Assembly: GCF_051200875.1 (NCBI RefSeq)
Contig: NZ_CP195191.1
Coordinates: 930,001-994,000, forward strand
DNA from: Pseudotabrizicola sp051200875
Lineage (GTDB): Bacteria; Pseudomonadota; Alphaproteobacteria; Rhodobacterales; Rhodobacteraceae
DNA length: 64,000 nucleotides
Direction: 5' to 3'
Shown one piece after another: positions 34,638 to 43,503 of this stretch (position 1 is its first letter; the number at the start of each line of letters is the position of its first letter). A program made the position numbers and the translations under genes. The notes under the pieces are model-generated. The model was given only the letters and a program-made list of their open reading frames with translations, was not told where the DNA came from and ran no database searches.

Positions 34638-36337
34638 TGAAAATGAAATCAGCCCTTCTGGGCGCGGCAGCTGTGCTGGCCTTCGCGCCAGCGGCATTTG
34701 CCGAACGTGGCTCAGACGGCAACGTCAAAGTCCTGTATTCTCAGGCCGTTTCGATCATGAACGCCTATCTGTCTTCGGGCACGAAAGACGTTGAAGTGGG
34801 CAGCCTCGTGCTGGAACCGCTGGCGGGCTTTGATAATGAAGGCACCGTGTTCCCGCGTCTGGCAGCCGAACTGCCAAGCGTCGAAAATGGCGGCATCGCC
34901 GAAGACTACACTTCGATCACATGGAAGCTGAAAGAAGGCCTGCTCTGGTCTGACGGCTCGGCTGTCACCGCAGATGACGTGGTCTTCACCGCTGAATACT
35001 GCATGCATCCCGAAGGCGGCTGCGCCCAAGCCGCACGCTATGAAGGCGTGTCTTCGGTTGAAAAGATCGACGATCTGACCGTCAAAGTCAGCTTCTCGGC
35101 TCCGAAGTACAATCCGTTCACCGCATTTGTCGGTGCAACCTCGCCAATCCTGCAAAAAGCCCAGTTCGCCAACTGCCTTGGTGCCGCTGCGCCAACCTGC
35201 ACCGACGCAAACTTCAAGCCGATCGGCACCGGCCCGTTCATGGTCACCGATTTCAAGGTGAACGACACCGTTGAACTGGCAGCCAACCCGAACTACCGCG
35301 ATCCGGCCAAGCCCGCTTTCGCTACGCTCTCGGTCAAAGGCGGCGGTGACGCAGCCTCGGCGGCCCGCGCCGTCATGGAAACCGGCGAATTCGACTACGC
35401 CTGGAACACCCAGATCAACCCGGAACTTCAGAACCAGATGAAGGCCGGCGGCAAGGGCCAGTTCGTTTCTGGCTTCGGCACTCTGGTCGAGCGGATCGAA
35501 ATGAACATGACCAACCCTTCGGCTGATCTGCCGGAAGGTGAGCGTGCAACCGCCAAGCATCCGCACCCGTTCCTGTCCGACCTCCGCGTCCGCAAGGCTC
35601 TGTCGATGGCCATCGACCGCGCTCTGCTGGTGGAAATCGGCTATGGCGAAGCCGGTCGTCCGACCTGTAACCTCGTCCCGGCACCGATCATCTATGCGTC
35701 TGACAACACCGATTGCTTGACCCAGGATATCGAAGGCGCCAAGGCACTTCTCGAAGAAGCTGGCTGGACCGTGGGCGCCGATGGCATCCGCGAAAAGGAC
35801 GGCATGAAGCTGAAGGTTCTGTACCAGACTTCGGTCAACCCCGTTCGTCAGGACTTCCAGGCTGTCATCAAGGGCTGGTGGAACGAGATCGGCGTAGATG
35901 TCGAACTGAAGTCGATCGACGCAGGCGTCTACTTCGGTGGCGACCCAGGTTCGCCGGACACCTTCCAGAAGTTCTACGCTGACGTCGAAATGTATGCCAA
36001 CAACTTCGACGGCACCGATCCAGAGCCTTATGTCGCTCAGTATACCTGCGAAAAGGCTCCGAAGCCGGAAAGCCAGTGGCAGGGTGAGAACATCAACCGC
36101 TTCTGCGACCCAGCCTATGACGCCTTGGTTGCTGAACTGCTGCAAACGCGCGAAATCGAAAAGCGCGCCGAGCTGATCAAGAAGATGAACGACATGCTGA
36201 CCAAGGACACCTACACGGTTGTTCCGCTGGTTGACCGTGGTCGTCTGTCGGCACACTCCACCACCCTCGGTGGCGTTGTTCTGAACGTCTGGGATTCCGA
36301 ACTGTGGAATGCTTCGGATTGGTACCGGATCAAGTGA
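34637..36337 (+). CDS. dppA: Peptide-type ABC transporter substrate-binding protein
   Basis: Periplasmic solute-binding protein of family 5, 566 residues. The leader MKMKSALLGAAAVLAFAPAA ends in AFA with a cut before ERGSDG; there is no lipobox, so it is soluble. The SBP_bac_5 core is visible in WKLKEGLLWSDGSAVTADDV and in RKALSMAIDRALLVE. Eight cysteines occur in four close pairs (EYCMHPEGGC, FANCLGAAAPTC, PTCNLV with NTDC, QYTC with NRFC), which suggests several disulfides. An AAGGAG site precedes the ATG. The ligand may be a peptide or opine-like compound and cannot be read from sequence. Confidence 0.93.
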   Translation: MKMKSALLGAAAVLAFAPAAFAERGSDGNVKVLYSQAVSIMNAYLSSGTKDVEVGSLVLEPLAGFDNEGTVFPRLAAELPSVENGGIAEDYTSITWKLKEGLLWSDGSAVTADDVVFTAEYCMHPEGGCAQAARYEGVSSVEKIDDLTVKVSFSAPKYNPFTAFVGATSPILQKAQFANCLGAAAPTCTDANFKPIGTGPFMVTDFKVNDTVELAANPNYRDPAKPAFATLSVKGGGDAASAARAVMETGEFDYAWNTQINPELQNQMKAGGKGQFVSGFGTLVERIEMNMTNPSADLPEGERATAKHPHPFLSDLRVRKALSMAIDRALLVEIGYGEAGRPTCNLVPAPIIYASDNTDCLTQDIEGAKALLEEAGWTVGADGIREKDGMKLKVLYQTSVNPVRQDFQAVIKGWWNEIGVDVELKSIDAGVYFGGDPGSPDTFQKFYADVEMYANNFDGTDPEPYVAQYTCEKAPKPESQWQGENINRFCDPAYDALVAELLQTREIEKRAELIKKMNDMLTKDTYTVVPLVDRGRLSAHSTTLGGVVLNVWDSELWNASDWYRIK

Positions 36338-36420
36338 TCTGACCTCTTCGCAGGGGGTGGCCATGCTGCCCCCTGCCCCTTTCCCCTTTTTCGTAGACTG
36401 CTGACCAAAGGCATCGCCCC

Positions 36421-37428
36421 ATGCTCACCTACACGATCCGTCGGCTGCTTCTGGCCATCCCGACGCTTCTGTTCATCAGTCTGGTGATCTTCCTGCTGGT
36501 AGATTTTGCGCCGGGTTCGCCCGCCAGCCAGATCCCTCTGACGGTTCCGCCGGATGTGCGGATGAAAATTCTTGAATCCATGGGTGCGAACGACCCGGTT
36601 CATGTCCGCTATGCTCTTTGGCTGAAACAGTTTTTCGTGATCGAACCCTTGGTCTGGTTCGACGGAACCTTTGGCACCACCTATTCCGAAGGCATGCAGC
36701 GCATCCTCTCGTGGCAGTCGCGCAGCCCCGTCTTCGACATCATCGCCGAGCGTATGCCGCAGACCCTGACCGTTGTCGGTTCTTCCTATGTCCTCGGCGT
36801 TCTGATCGCCCTGCCGATCGGGATCTACTCGGCCTACCGCCAGTATTCGTGGTTCGACCAATTGGGCACCTTTATCGCCATGGTCGGCTTCTCGGTCCCC
36901 ACCTTCTTTACCGGCCTTGTCCTGATTCTCGTCTTTGCGGTGAACCTGCAGTGGTTCCCGTCGATCTATGACACCAGCCTTCGCGTTACCGACTGGTCTA
37001 GCTTCGTCAAACAAGTCCAGCAGATGGTCATGCCGGTGATGGTGCTGGCGCTGTACAACGCTGCCCAGATCAGCCGCTACATGCGGTCCTCCATGCTGGA
37101 AAACCTTGGTCAGGACTACGTCCGCACAGCCCGCGCAAAGGGCATGACAGAGCGGATCGTTGTCCTGAAACACGTCTTGCGGAACTCGATGATCCCGGTT
37201 GTCACCGTCATCGCGCTTGGCATTCCCACCATCTTTGGCGGGGCCATCATCACCGAACAGGTGTTCCGCGTGAACGGGCTTGGCGCGCTTCTGATCAACG
37301 CCATCCACGGCTCTGATTTGCCCATGGTTCAGACCCTGACCTTCATCTTTGCCGTGCTGATCGTGCTCTTCAATCTGGTCGCCGATATTCTTTACGGCAT
37401 TCTCGACCCAAGGATCCGCTATGACTGA
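36421..37428 (+). CDS. dppB: Peptide-type ABC transporter permease DppB
   Basis: First membrane subunit of the importer, 335 residues with six predicted helices. The N-terminal helix (TIRRLLLAIPTLLFISLVIFLL) is typical of DppB/OppB. The EAA loop near the C-terminus reads DYVRTARAKGMTERIVVLKH, the docking site for the ATPases. It follows the binding protein gene after an 83-base gap that contains no clear terminator. The stop overlaps the start of dppC by eight bases. Confidence 0.93.
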   Translation: MLTYTIRRLLLAIPTLLFISLVIFLLVDFAPGSPASQIPLTVPPDVRMKILESMGANDPVHVRYALWLKQFFVIEPLVWFDGTFGTTYSEGMQRILSWQSRSPVFDIIAERMPQTLTVVGSSYVLGVLIALPIGIYSAYRQYSWFDQLGTFIAMVGFSVPTFFTGLVLILVFAVNLQWFPSIYDTSLRVTDWSSFVKQVQQMVMPVMVLALYNAAQISRYMRSSMLENLGQDYVRTARAKGMTERIVVLKHVLRNSMIPVVTVIALGIPTIFGGAIITEQVFRVNGLGALLINAIHGSDLPMVQTLTFIFAVLIVLFNLVADILYGILDPRIRYD

Positions 37429-38338
37429 TATCAGCATGGAAAAACCGCGCAGCCAGTGGGCGGATGTCTGGTCCCAGTTCAAGACGCATAAAGGCGCGGT
37501 GATCGGCCTTGTTGTGTTCAGCCTGCTGATTGCTTTCGTCTTCATCGGGCCGCTCATCTGGACAAAGGATCCGACCTATATCAACCCGAACGCTGCCGAG
37601 ATGATAAAGGGCCGCAACAAGCCGCCAAGCTTTGCCAGCCCCCTTGGCACCGATCAGCTTGGCCGCGACATGCTGGCCCGCATGATGAAAGGCGGTCAGG
37701 TCTCGATCGCCGTTGGCCTTGTGGCCATGACGATCTCGATCTTCCTTGGAACGCTTGTCGGCGTCATGGCGGGCTACTTCAAGAAACTGGACGGCCCGCT
37801 GATGCGGATGACCGACTTGTTCTTGGCCCTGCCCCTTTTGCCATTGCTTCTCGTCATGGTTCTTCTGTTCCGCGATCCCTTGTCCGCGGCCTTCGGGCCA
37901 GAGGGCGGAACCTTCCTGCTGATCGTGACCGCCATTGGCGTGACCAGCTGGATGCAGGCCGCTCGCGTCGTTAGGGGCGAAGTTCTGGCGCTGAAAGAAC
38001 GGGAATTCGTGCTGGCTGCCCGCTCCATCGGTACGCCATCGCGCCGGATGATCCTGCGCCACATTCTGCCAAACGTGGTCTCGCCAATCATGGTTGCAGC
38101 CACCTTGGGCATCGCCTCGGCCATCATCACCGAATCCGCGCTTTCCTTCCTTGGGCTTGGCTTCCCGCCAGATTTCCCAACATGGGGCCGCCTTCTGTTC
38201 GATGGCGCGGAATACATCCAGCAATATCCTCAACGGGTGATCTGGCCGGGTGTGGCGATCTCGCTGACTGTCTTGTCGGTCAACTACATCGGCGACGGTC
38301 TGCGCGACGCTCTTGACCCACGCATTCGTGGTCGCTGA
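37421..38338 (+). CDS. dppC: Peptide-type ABC transporter permease DppC
   Basis: Second membrane subunit, 305 residues with about six helices. It has the N-terminal OppC segment (WSQFKTHKGAVIGLVVFSLL at residues 14-33), the region PLGTDQLGRDMLARMM, and the EAA loop EFVLAARSIGTPSRRMILRH. The C-terminal GDGLRDALDPRIRGR is the family ending. It is the last gene of the dppDF-A-BC unit, and a strong hairpin follows 26 bases after the stop. Confidence 0.93.
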   Translation: MTDISMEKPRSQWADVWSQFKTHKGAVIGLVVFSLLIAFVFIGPLIWTKDPTYINPNAAEMIKGRNKPPSFASPLGTDQLGRDMLARMMKGGQVSIAVGLVAMTISIFLGTLVGVMAGYFKKLDGPLMRMTDLFLALPLLPLLLVMVLLFRDPLSAAFGPEGGTFLLIVTAIGVTSWMQAARVVRGEVLALKEREFVLAARSIGTPSRRMILRHILPNVVSPIMVAATLGIASAIITESALSFLGLGFPPDFPTWGRLLFDGAEYIQQYPQRVIWPGVAISLTVLSVNYIGDGLRDALDPRIRGR

Positions 38339-38363
38339 AAAGACATTCACGATTTGCAATTGC

Positions 38364-38395
38364 GCCCATTTGCGCCTATGTCGGCGTAAATGGGC
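38364..38395 (+). terminator. Hairpin after dppC
   Basis: GCCCATTTGCGCC (38364-38376) pairs with GGCGTAAATGGGC (38383-38395) around a six-base loop, with one mismatch. It lies 26 bases past dppC. There is no T-run afterwards, so it may act as a processing or stabilising hairpin rather than a simple terminator. Confidence 0.5.
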
Positions 38396-38456
38396 AGGAA
38401 CTGGCGGTTTCCACCGGCTTCTGCTATACGGTCGGTCATTGAAACAAGTGTAGATC

Positions 38457-38828
38457 ATGTCCCTCGATCAGACTTCACAGCCGTCGCAGTCTCCCTCCGC
38501 CCAGTTGGAAGAAACCAATTGCGGAACCTTGGCTCCTGACCAGATGCTTGTTCAGGCACAGGCGGCCGCGGCCTTTCTCAAGGCGCTCAGCCATGAAGGC
38601 CGCTTGATGATCTTGTGCCACCTGTCATCAGGCGAAAAATCGGTGACCGAGCTTGAGCATTTGCTTGAAAGCCGTCAGGCGGCAGTCAGCCAGCAATTGG
38701 CACGCTTGCGGCTGGAAGGTCTGGTATCCTGCCGTCGCGAGGGCAAGACCATCTTCTATTCGATCCAAGACCCGAAAGTCAGCCAGACCATCGCCTTGGT
38801 CTATGATATGTTCTGCAAGCCCAACTGA
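38457..38828 (+). CDS. ArsR-family regulator, SqrR/BigR-like persulfide sensor
   Basis: A 123-residue winged helix repressor. The helix-turn-helix is KSVTELEHLLESRQAAVSQQ with recognition helix and wing LRLEGLVSCRREGKTIFYSI. Cysteines C54 (MILCHL) and C120 (MFCKPN) are 66 residues apart, exactly the spacing of the two redox cysteines (41 and 107) of Rhodobacter capsulatus SqrR, which form a polysulfide link when sulfide is present. SqrR and BigR control sulfide:quinone reductase and related genes, but none are next to it here. The regulated genes must lie elsewhere. Confidence 0.85.
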   Translation: MSLDQTSQPSQSPSAQLEETNCGTLAPDQMLVQAQAAAAFLKALSHEGRLMILCHLSSGEKSVTELEHLLESRQAAVSQQLARLRLEGLVSCRREGKTIFYSIQDPKVSQTIALVYDMFCKPN

Positions 38829-38864
38829 TCGGCAACGCCGCCCTTCTCAGTTCTTATGGCTTTT

Positions 38865-38905
38865 CACACCGCCGGCCGCTTTTGCTGCCGGCGTGTGCAT
38901 TTCTT
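38865..38905 (+). terminator. Terminator after the SqrR-like gene
   Basis: A GC-rich stem (CACAC plus GCCGGC paired with GCCGGC plus GTGTG, one bulged base) at 38865-38897 is followed by CATTTCTT. It lies 36 bases after the regulator gene and may also limit transcription toward the convergent usg gene. Just downstream, GGGGGTGTAC is repeated twice in tandem near 38944-38963. Confidence 0.6.
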
Positions 38906-38983
38906 GCCCCGCCTTCCCCTGTCCATCTGCCGTCTGTCTGCACGGGGGGTGTACAGGGGGTGTACGCAGGGTGACATGTCGTT

Positions 38984-39253
38984 TCAGTGCAATTTGAACT
39001 CGCCAACGACATTACGCCATTCCGCCGGGGCGATCAGTTTTCTATGCGTGAAGCGCACCGAATGCAGCGGCCCTTCGATATTGTCCTGCCAATATTCGAT
39101 GAATCGGAAAAGCTCTGGGTAATCTGGCGCAAGATCGTAGTCCTGCCAGATGAAGCTATTGAGAACATTACGATAATCCGGCATCCGGTAGTAAAATTCT
39201 GCGGTTGTCAGGCCATAGCCTTTCAACATCAGTTCCGTCTCAGTTCCGCGCAT
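38984..39253 (-). CDS. Usg family protein
   Basis: An 89-residue protein of the Usg family, which is conserved in alphaproteobacteria and has no known function. The sequence MRGTETELMLKGYGLTTAEF and FIWQDYDLAPDYPELFRFIEYW is characteristic. The start is placed at 39253, where AGGAGGTG lies eight bases upstream; an ATG 42 bases earlier is open but lacks family sequence. No signal peptide or membrane segment is present, so it is cytoplasmic. It is divergent from gyrA with 204 bases between the starts. Confidence 0.85.
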   Translation of the reverse strand: MRGTETELMLKGYGLTTAEFYYRMPDYRNVLNSFIWQDYDLAPDYPELFRFIEYWQDNIEGPLHSVRFTHRKLIAPAEWRNVVGEFKLH

Positions 39254-39457
39254 GTTTAGCACCTCCTGACCTACGCTGAACCTCCCCCTTCTCAAATCAT
39301 GCCAAAGCCAGATTAAAAATCAATGATTACAGTATGTTGGCACTCCGATCCGATGGCTGCCAAAGCTTCCCGTTCCCTGCCATTGCACCCCATACCTTGC
39401 ATGGTGTAAGGTCTGGCCAACAAAATCTAGATAAGCCCGACGAAAGGCCCCGTTCAC

Positions 39458-42172
39458 ATGAGCGATACGCCAGAAGACACTGAAATCTCAGGTGAAAAGC
39501 CAGAGCGCCCAGCTTACCACGGGCCTCAGATCGACATCGCCGCCGAGATGAAAACGGCCTATCTCGACTATGCAATGTCGGTGATCGTCAGCCGCGCGAT
39601 TCCGGATTTGCGTGACGGTTTGAAACCCGTGCATCGGCGCATTCTCTTTGCCATGCATGAAACCGGCAACACTCACGACAAATCCTACCGCAAATCCGCC
39701 CGTCCGGTTGGCGATACGATGGGGAAATACCACCCTCATGGCGACAGCGCGATCTATGACGCGCTGGTGCGGATGGCGCAGCCATTTTCCATGTCTCTCA
39801 AGCTCTTGGACGGCCAAGGGAACTTCGGCTCGATGGACGGCGATGCCGCGGCGGCCATGCGCTATACCGAAGTTCGGATGGACAAGCCTGCCGCCTATCT
39901 CCTTGCCGACATCGACAAGGAAACCGTTGATTTCCAAGACAACTATGACGGCAAGGACAAAGAACCCACCGTCCTTCCGGCGCGCTTCCCGAACATGCTG
40001 GTCAATGGCGCGGGTGGGATTGCGGTGGGTATGGCCACCAATATTCCTCCGCACAATTTGGGCGAAGTGATCGACGGCACCTTGGCCCTGATCGACAACC
40101 CCGACCTGTCGACCGAGGCCCTGATGGACATCATCCCGGCCCCCGATTTCCCGACAGGCGCGACCATTTTGGGCCGTTCTGGCGCGCGCAAGGCCTATCT
40201 GGAAGGTCGCGGAAGCGTCATCATTCGCGCCAAGACGCATATTGAAGAAATTCGCAAGGATCGCTTCGCTATCATCGTCGATGAAGTTCCCTATCAGGTG
40301 AACAAGGCCGCGATGATCGAAAAGATCGCTGATCTGGTCCGTGAAAAGCGGATTGAAGGAATTGCTGGCGTTGCCGACGAATCTGACCGCATCGGTGTGC
40401 GTGTCGTGATTGAACTAAAGCGCGATGCAACGCCCGAAGTGGTCTTGAACCAGTTGTTCCGCTTTACACCGATGCAAACCAGCTTTGGCTGCAACATGCT
40501 GGCCCTAAACGGGGGCCGGCCTGAACAACTGACGCTGCGGGATTTCCTGAGCCACTTCATCACCTTCCGTGAAGAAGTGGTTGCCCGCCGCACAGCCTTT
40601 GAACTGCGCAAAGCCCGTGAACGCAGCCATATCCTTTGCGGTCTGGCCGTTGCGGTTTCCAACGTGGACGAGGTCGTTCGCACGATCCGCTCATCAGCCG
40701 ATGCTGGTGAGGCCCGCGAAAAGCTGATGACCCGCCGTTGGCCCGCAGCGGATATTGCGGCCTATATTCAGTTGATCGACGATCCGACTCACAAGATGAA
40801 TGAGGACGGCACCTATAACCTGTCGGAAACGCAGGCCCGTGCTATTCTGGATCTGCGACTGCAACGCCTGACCCAGCTTGGCGTCAAGGAAGTCACCGAC
40901 GAGCTGGAAGAACTGGCCGCCAAGATCAAGGATTACCTTGAAATCCTTGGTTCGCGTGACCGCATCATGGCGATCATCTCGGATGAATTGCGCGAAGTGA
41001 AAACGGCCTTTGCCGTGCCGCGCCGAACCGAGATTGTCGACTGGTCTGGCGACATGGAAGACGAAGACCTGATCGAGCGTGAGGATATGGTCGTCACCAT
41101 CACCTCGGGCGGCTATATCAAGCGCACCCCACTTGCCGAATTCCGCCAGCAAAACCGGGGCGGCAAGGGTCTGGCTTCGATGCAGACCAAAGAAGACGAT
41201 GTGGTGACCACGCTCTTTGTGGCCAACACGCATACCTGGCTGTTGTTCTTCACCACCGATGGCATGGTCTACAAGATGAAGACCTGGCGCCTGCCGCTTG
41301 CGGGCCGAACCGCCAAGGGCAAGGCGATCGTCAACATCTTGCCGATCCAGACGGGAATCACGATCGCCGCATTGATGCCGGTCGATGTGCCTGAAGAAGA
41401 TTGGGGCAACCTGCAGATTGTCTTCGCAACCAGCGATGGCGATGTGCGCCAGAACGACCTGTCTGACTTCACCAATGTGATGCGCAACGGCAAGATCGCG
41501 ATGAAACTGCCCGAAGGCGTCAGCCTTGTGAATGCGGCGATTGCGGATGAGAACGACGATATCATGCTTGTCACCGAAGGTGGCCGCGCAATCCGCTTCT
41601 CGACCCAGGAAATTCGCGTCTTCAAGTCGCGCGGATCGACGGGTGTTCGCGGCATCCGCTTGGGCGATGGTGACAAGGTTGTCTCTATGTCCATCATCCG
41701 CCACTTCGAGGCCAGCCCAGAGGAGCGCGCCGCTTATCTGAAGCAACGCCGTCTGATGGCCGGCGTGACAGAGGAAGAGGGCGCCGACGATGATGAAGAG
41801 AACGTCGCCGCCGGACAGCTTTCGACGGAACGCTATGCCGAAATGTCTGCGGCCGAGGATCTGATCCTGACCATTACAAAGGGCGGATCAGGCAAACTCT
41901 CCTCAAGCCACGACTATCCGGTTCGGGGCCGTGGTGGCATGGGCGTCAAAGCAATCTCGCCAGGGCCGCGTGGCGGCAGGATCATTGCCTCCTTCCCGGT
42001 CGAGATCAGCGATCAGATCATGTTGGCGACCGATTCCGGACAATCAATCCGTGTGCCGGTTGATCAGATCAGCTTCCGGTCCCGTTCAGCCGGTGGTGTA
42101 CGGGTCTTTAACGTCGCCGCGGATGAAGCGGTCGTTTCCGTGGCGCGGGTTGCCGAACAAAGTGAAGAATGA
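39458..42172 (+). CDS. gyrA: DNA gyrase subunit A
   Basis: Subunit that cuts and rejoins DNA in gyrase, which introduces negative supercoils. 904 residues. The catalytic tyrosine is Y136 (AAAMRYTEVRM), equivalent to Y122 in E. coli. Quinolone-resistance positions are S97 and D101 in HPHGDSAIYD, the sensitive type. The C-terminal pinwheel domain contains the GyrA-box-like QNRGGKG, which supports gyrase rather than topoisomerase IV. An acidic insert (EEEGADDDEENVAAG) lies near residues 770-785. The stop lies inside the start of the next small gene. Confidence 0.97.
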   Translation: MSDTPEDTEISGEKPERPAYHGPQIDIAAEMKTAYLDYAMSVIVSRAIPDLRDGLKPVHRRILFAMHETGNTHDKSYRKSARPVGDTMGKYHPHGDSAIYDALVRMAQPFSMSLKLLDGQGNFGSMDGDAAAAMRYTEVRMDKPAAYLLADIDKETVDFQDNYDGKDKEPTVLPARFPNMLVNGAGGIAVGMATNIPPHNLGEVIDGTLALIDNPDLSTEALMDIIPAPDFPTGATILGRSGARKAYLEGRGSVIIRAKTHIEEIRKDRFAIIVDEVPYQVNKAAMIEKIADLVREKRIEGIAGVADESDRIGVRVVIELKRDATPEVVLNQLFRFTPMQTSFGCNMLALNGGRPEQLTLRDFLSHFITFREEVVARRTAFELRKARERSHILCGLAVAVSNVDEVVRTIRSSADAGEAREKLMTRRWPAADIAAYIQLIDDPTHKMNEDGTYNLSETQARAILDLRLQRLTQLGVKEVTDELEELAAKIKDYLEILGSRDRIMAIISDELREVKTAFAVPRRTEIVDWSGDMEDEDLIEREDMVVTITSGGYIKRTPLAEFRQQNRGGKGLASMQTKEDDVVTTLFVANTHTWLLFFTTDGMVYKMKTWRLPLAGRTAKGKAIVNILPIQTGITIAALMPVDVPEEDWGNLQIVFATSDGDVRQNDLSDFTNVMRNGKIAMKLPEGVSLVNAAIADENDDIMLVTEGGRAIRFSTQEIRVFKSRGSTGVRGIRLGDGDKVVSMSIIRHFEASPEERAAYLKQRRLMAGVTEEEGADDDEENVAAGQLSTERYAEMSAAEDLILTITKGGSGKLSSSHDYPVRGRGGMGVKAISPGPRGGRIIASFPVEISDQIMLATDSGQSIRVPVDQISFRSRSAGGVRVFNVAADEAVVSVARVAEQSEE

Positions 42173-42521
42173 CCTGCTTGTGCGGCTGGCTCAACTGGCC
42201 GCGCAGGAAACGATAATCACCTATGGCGCGCTTGCCAAAGACCTGGGCTGGCGCGTTTCTACACTGACTGACGCACTCGAAGTCCTGATGGAAGAGGACG
42301 CCAGAACCGGCAGCCCCTTTCGCGCAGTCCTTCTGGATGCAAAAATGACTCCTGGCCTTCCGGCCGACGGTTTTTTTCAGAAAGCAAGGGAACTGGGCCG
42401 TCCTGTGGCGCGTTCCCTAGACTCGGTAGCGAATGAACGGAGGGCCGTTCGTTCAATGCTTCGGCGATCGTTCCAGAACGCTTGTGGTAATGGTGAAGAT
42501 GTAGACCAATTCCCTTCCTGA
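42162..42521 (+). CDS. Small protein coupled to gyrA, unknown function
   Basis: A 119-residue protein whose likely GTG start overlaps the gyrA stop by 11 bases; an in-frame ATG at 42123, inside gyrA, is the alternative. Residues 5-75 look like a small winged helix (AQETIITYGALAKDLGWRVS then LTDALEVLMEEDARTG), followed by LPADGFFQKARELGR. This arrangement resembles small helix-turn-helix domains found in restriction- and repair-related proteins, but the similarity is from memory and weak. The tight coupling implies co-translation with gyrase A. No catalytic motif is visible. Confidence 0.6.
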   Translation: MKNDLLVRLAQLAAQETIITYGALAKDLGWRVSTLTDALEVLMEEDARTGSPFRAVLLDAKMTPGLPADGFFQKARELGRPVARSLDSVANERRAVRSMLRRSFQNACGNGEDVDQFPS

Positions 42522-42544
42522 CACACGGGAGAGCGCTTTCCTAA

Positions 42545-43384
42545 ATGAACTCATGGGACAACTATCGCTTCATGTTGGCGCTGGTTCAGGGCAAGACCAT
42601 GGCCGCTGCAGCACGAAGCCTTGGGATAGATGTTGCCACGGTTTCGCGGCGCATTGAAAAGCTGAATGAACTTTTTGGGCGTCCTGTTTTCGTCAAAAAG
42701 TCCGAAGGCTGGTCTTTGGCGCCCGAATTCGAAGATCTGGCCCAAATGCTGGTGGAGTTCTCGGAACGCCTGACCAGTATGCGAAACAGCATTGTTCAAG
42801 GTGGTACTGAGCAAATCACTCAAGTGGTGATCGGCTGCCCCCCAATGATTGCATCGGCAGTGCTTCTTCCGTCCCTTCGCACTGAGCTGTCGCCGCCGCC
42901 GAACATCCAATTTACCTTCACGCATCGCATCTTTGAGGACGGGCTCGGTGATTGCGACATTGTCATCAGGTTCGGACGACCTGAGGCCGGACGCATCGTT
43001 ACGCGGCGTGCGGGAACCGTCGAATTCAGCCTGTATAAACAGAGAGCGCAGCGTCTTGGTAAAGTGTGGGCCGGGCTAACGCCGCCTCATGATAACTATG
43101 GTCCAATGCAATTGGGCTTTCAGAAATTTGGCTGCCCTCCAAAAATACGGGTGGATCAAATCGAACATTTGCTGATTGCCGTCGAAGCGAACGGCCTGCC
43201 CGCTCCGCTTCCCGACGTCATGACGCGGGGAAAGGATTTGTTGGAACGCGTGCCAGACACTTATGGTTTTTCAGCGGAATTCTGGTTGCTTTACCACGAG
43301 GCTCGTCAAAGCGATCCGGCCCTTCGTCAATGTGTGGACTGGATCATTCGTGCCTTTCGCCATGCAGAAGGTAAGACACCCTGA
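42545..43384 (+). CDS. LysR-family transcriptional regulator
   Basis: A 279-residue regulator with an N-terminal winged helix (FMLALVQGKTMAAAARSLGI then DVATVSRRIEKLNELFGRPV) and a periplasmic-binding-like effector domain after about residue 90. A GGGAGAG site precedes the ATG. The effector domain is short and shows little of the usual LysR conservation, as in the LysR subgroup that controls small oxidoreductases. The regulated gene may be the DoxX-like gene 119 bases downstream, but it is not divergent, and this remains a guess. Confidence 0.82.
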   Translation: MNSWDNYRFMLALVQGKTMAAAARSLGIDVATVSRRIEKLNELFGRPVFVKKSEGWSLAPEFEDLAQMLVEFSERLTSMRNSIVQGGTEQITQVVIGCPPMIASAVLLPSLRTELSPPPNIQFTFTHRIFEDGLGDCDIVIRFGRPEAGRIVTRRAGTVEFSLYKQRAQRLGKVWAGLTPPHDNYGPMQLGFQKFGCPPKIRVDQIEHLLIAVEANGLPAPLPDVMTRGKDLLERVPDTYGFSAEFWLLYHEARQSDPALRQCVDWIIRAFRHAEGKTP

Positions 43385-43420
43385 CCATTGCTGCATTTTT
43401 GCAAAGGCACCATTGCACAA

Positions 43421-43450
43421 TTGAAGGTTGCCTAAACTATCCTCTTTATA
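43421..43450 (+). promoter_or_regulatory. Possible promoter of the DoxX-like gene
   Basis: TTGAAG at 43421-43426 and TTTATA at 43445-43450 with an 18-base spacer resemble a sigma-70 promoter about 55 bases before the start codon. This is pattern matching by eye only. Confidence 0.35.
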
Positions 43451-43503
43451 CAACCTAAAGACATAATAGCCGAAAAATCGGCATCCATCGAGCGGGCAAT
43501 AAA

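Noticed and set aside
34712..36364. A 550-codon open frame on the minus strand opposite the peptide-binding protein gene
   Set aside because: The plus-strand gene has a signal peptide, family motifs and a coupled start. The antisense frame has none of these.
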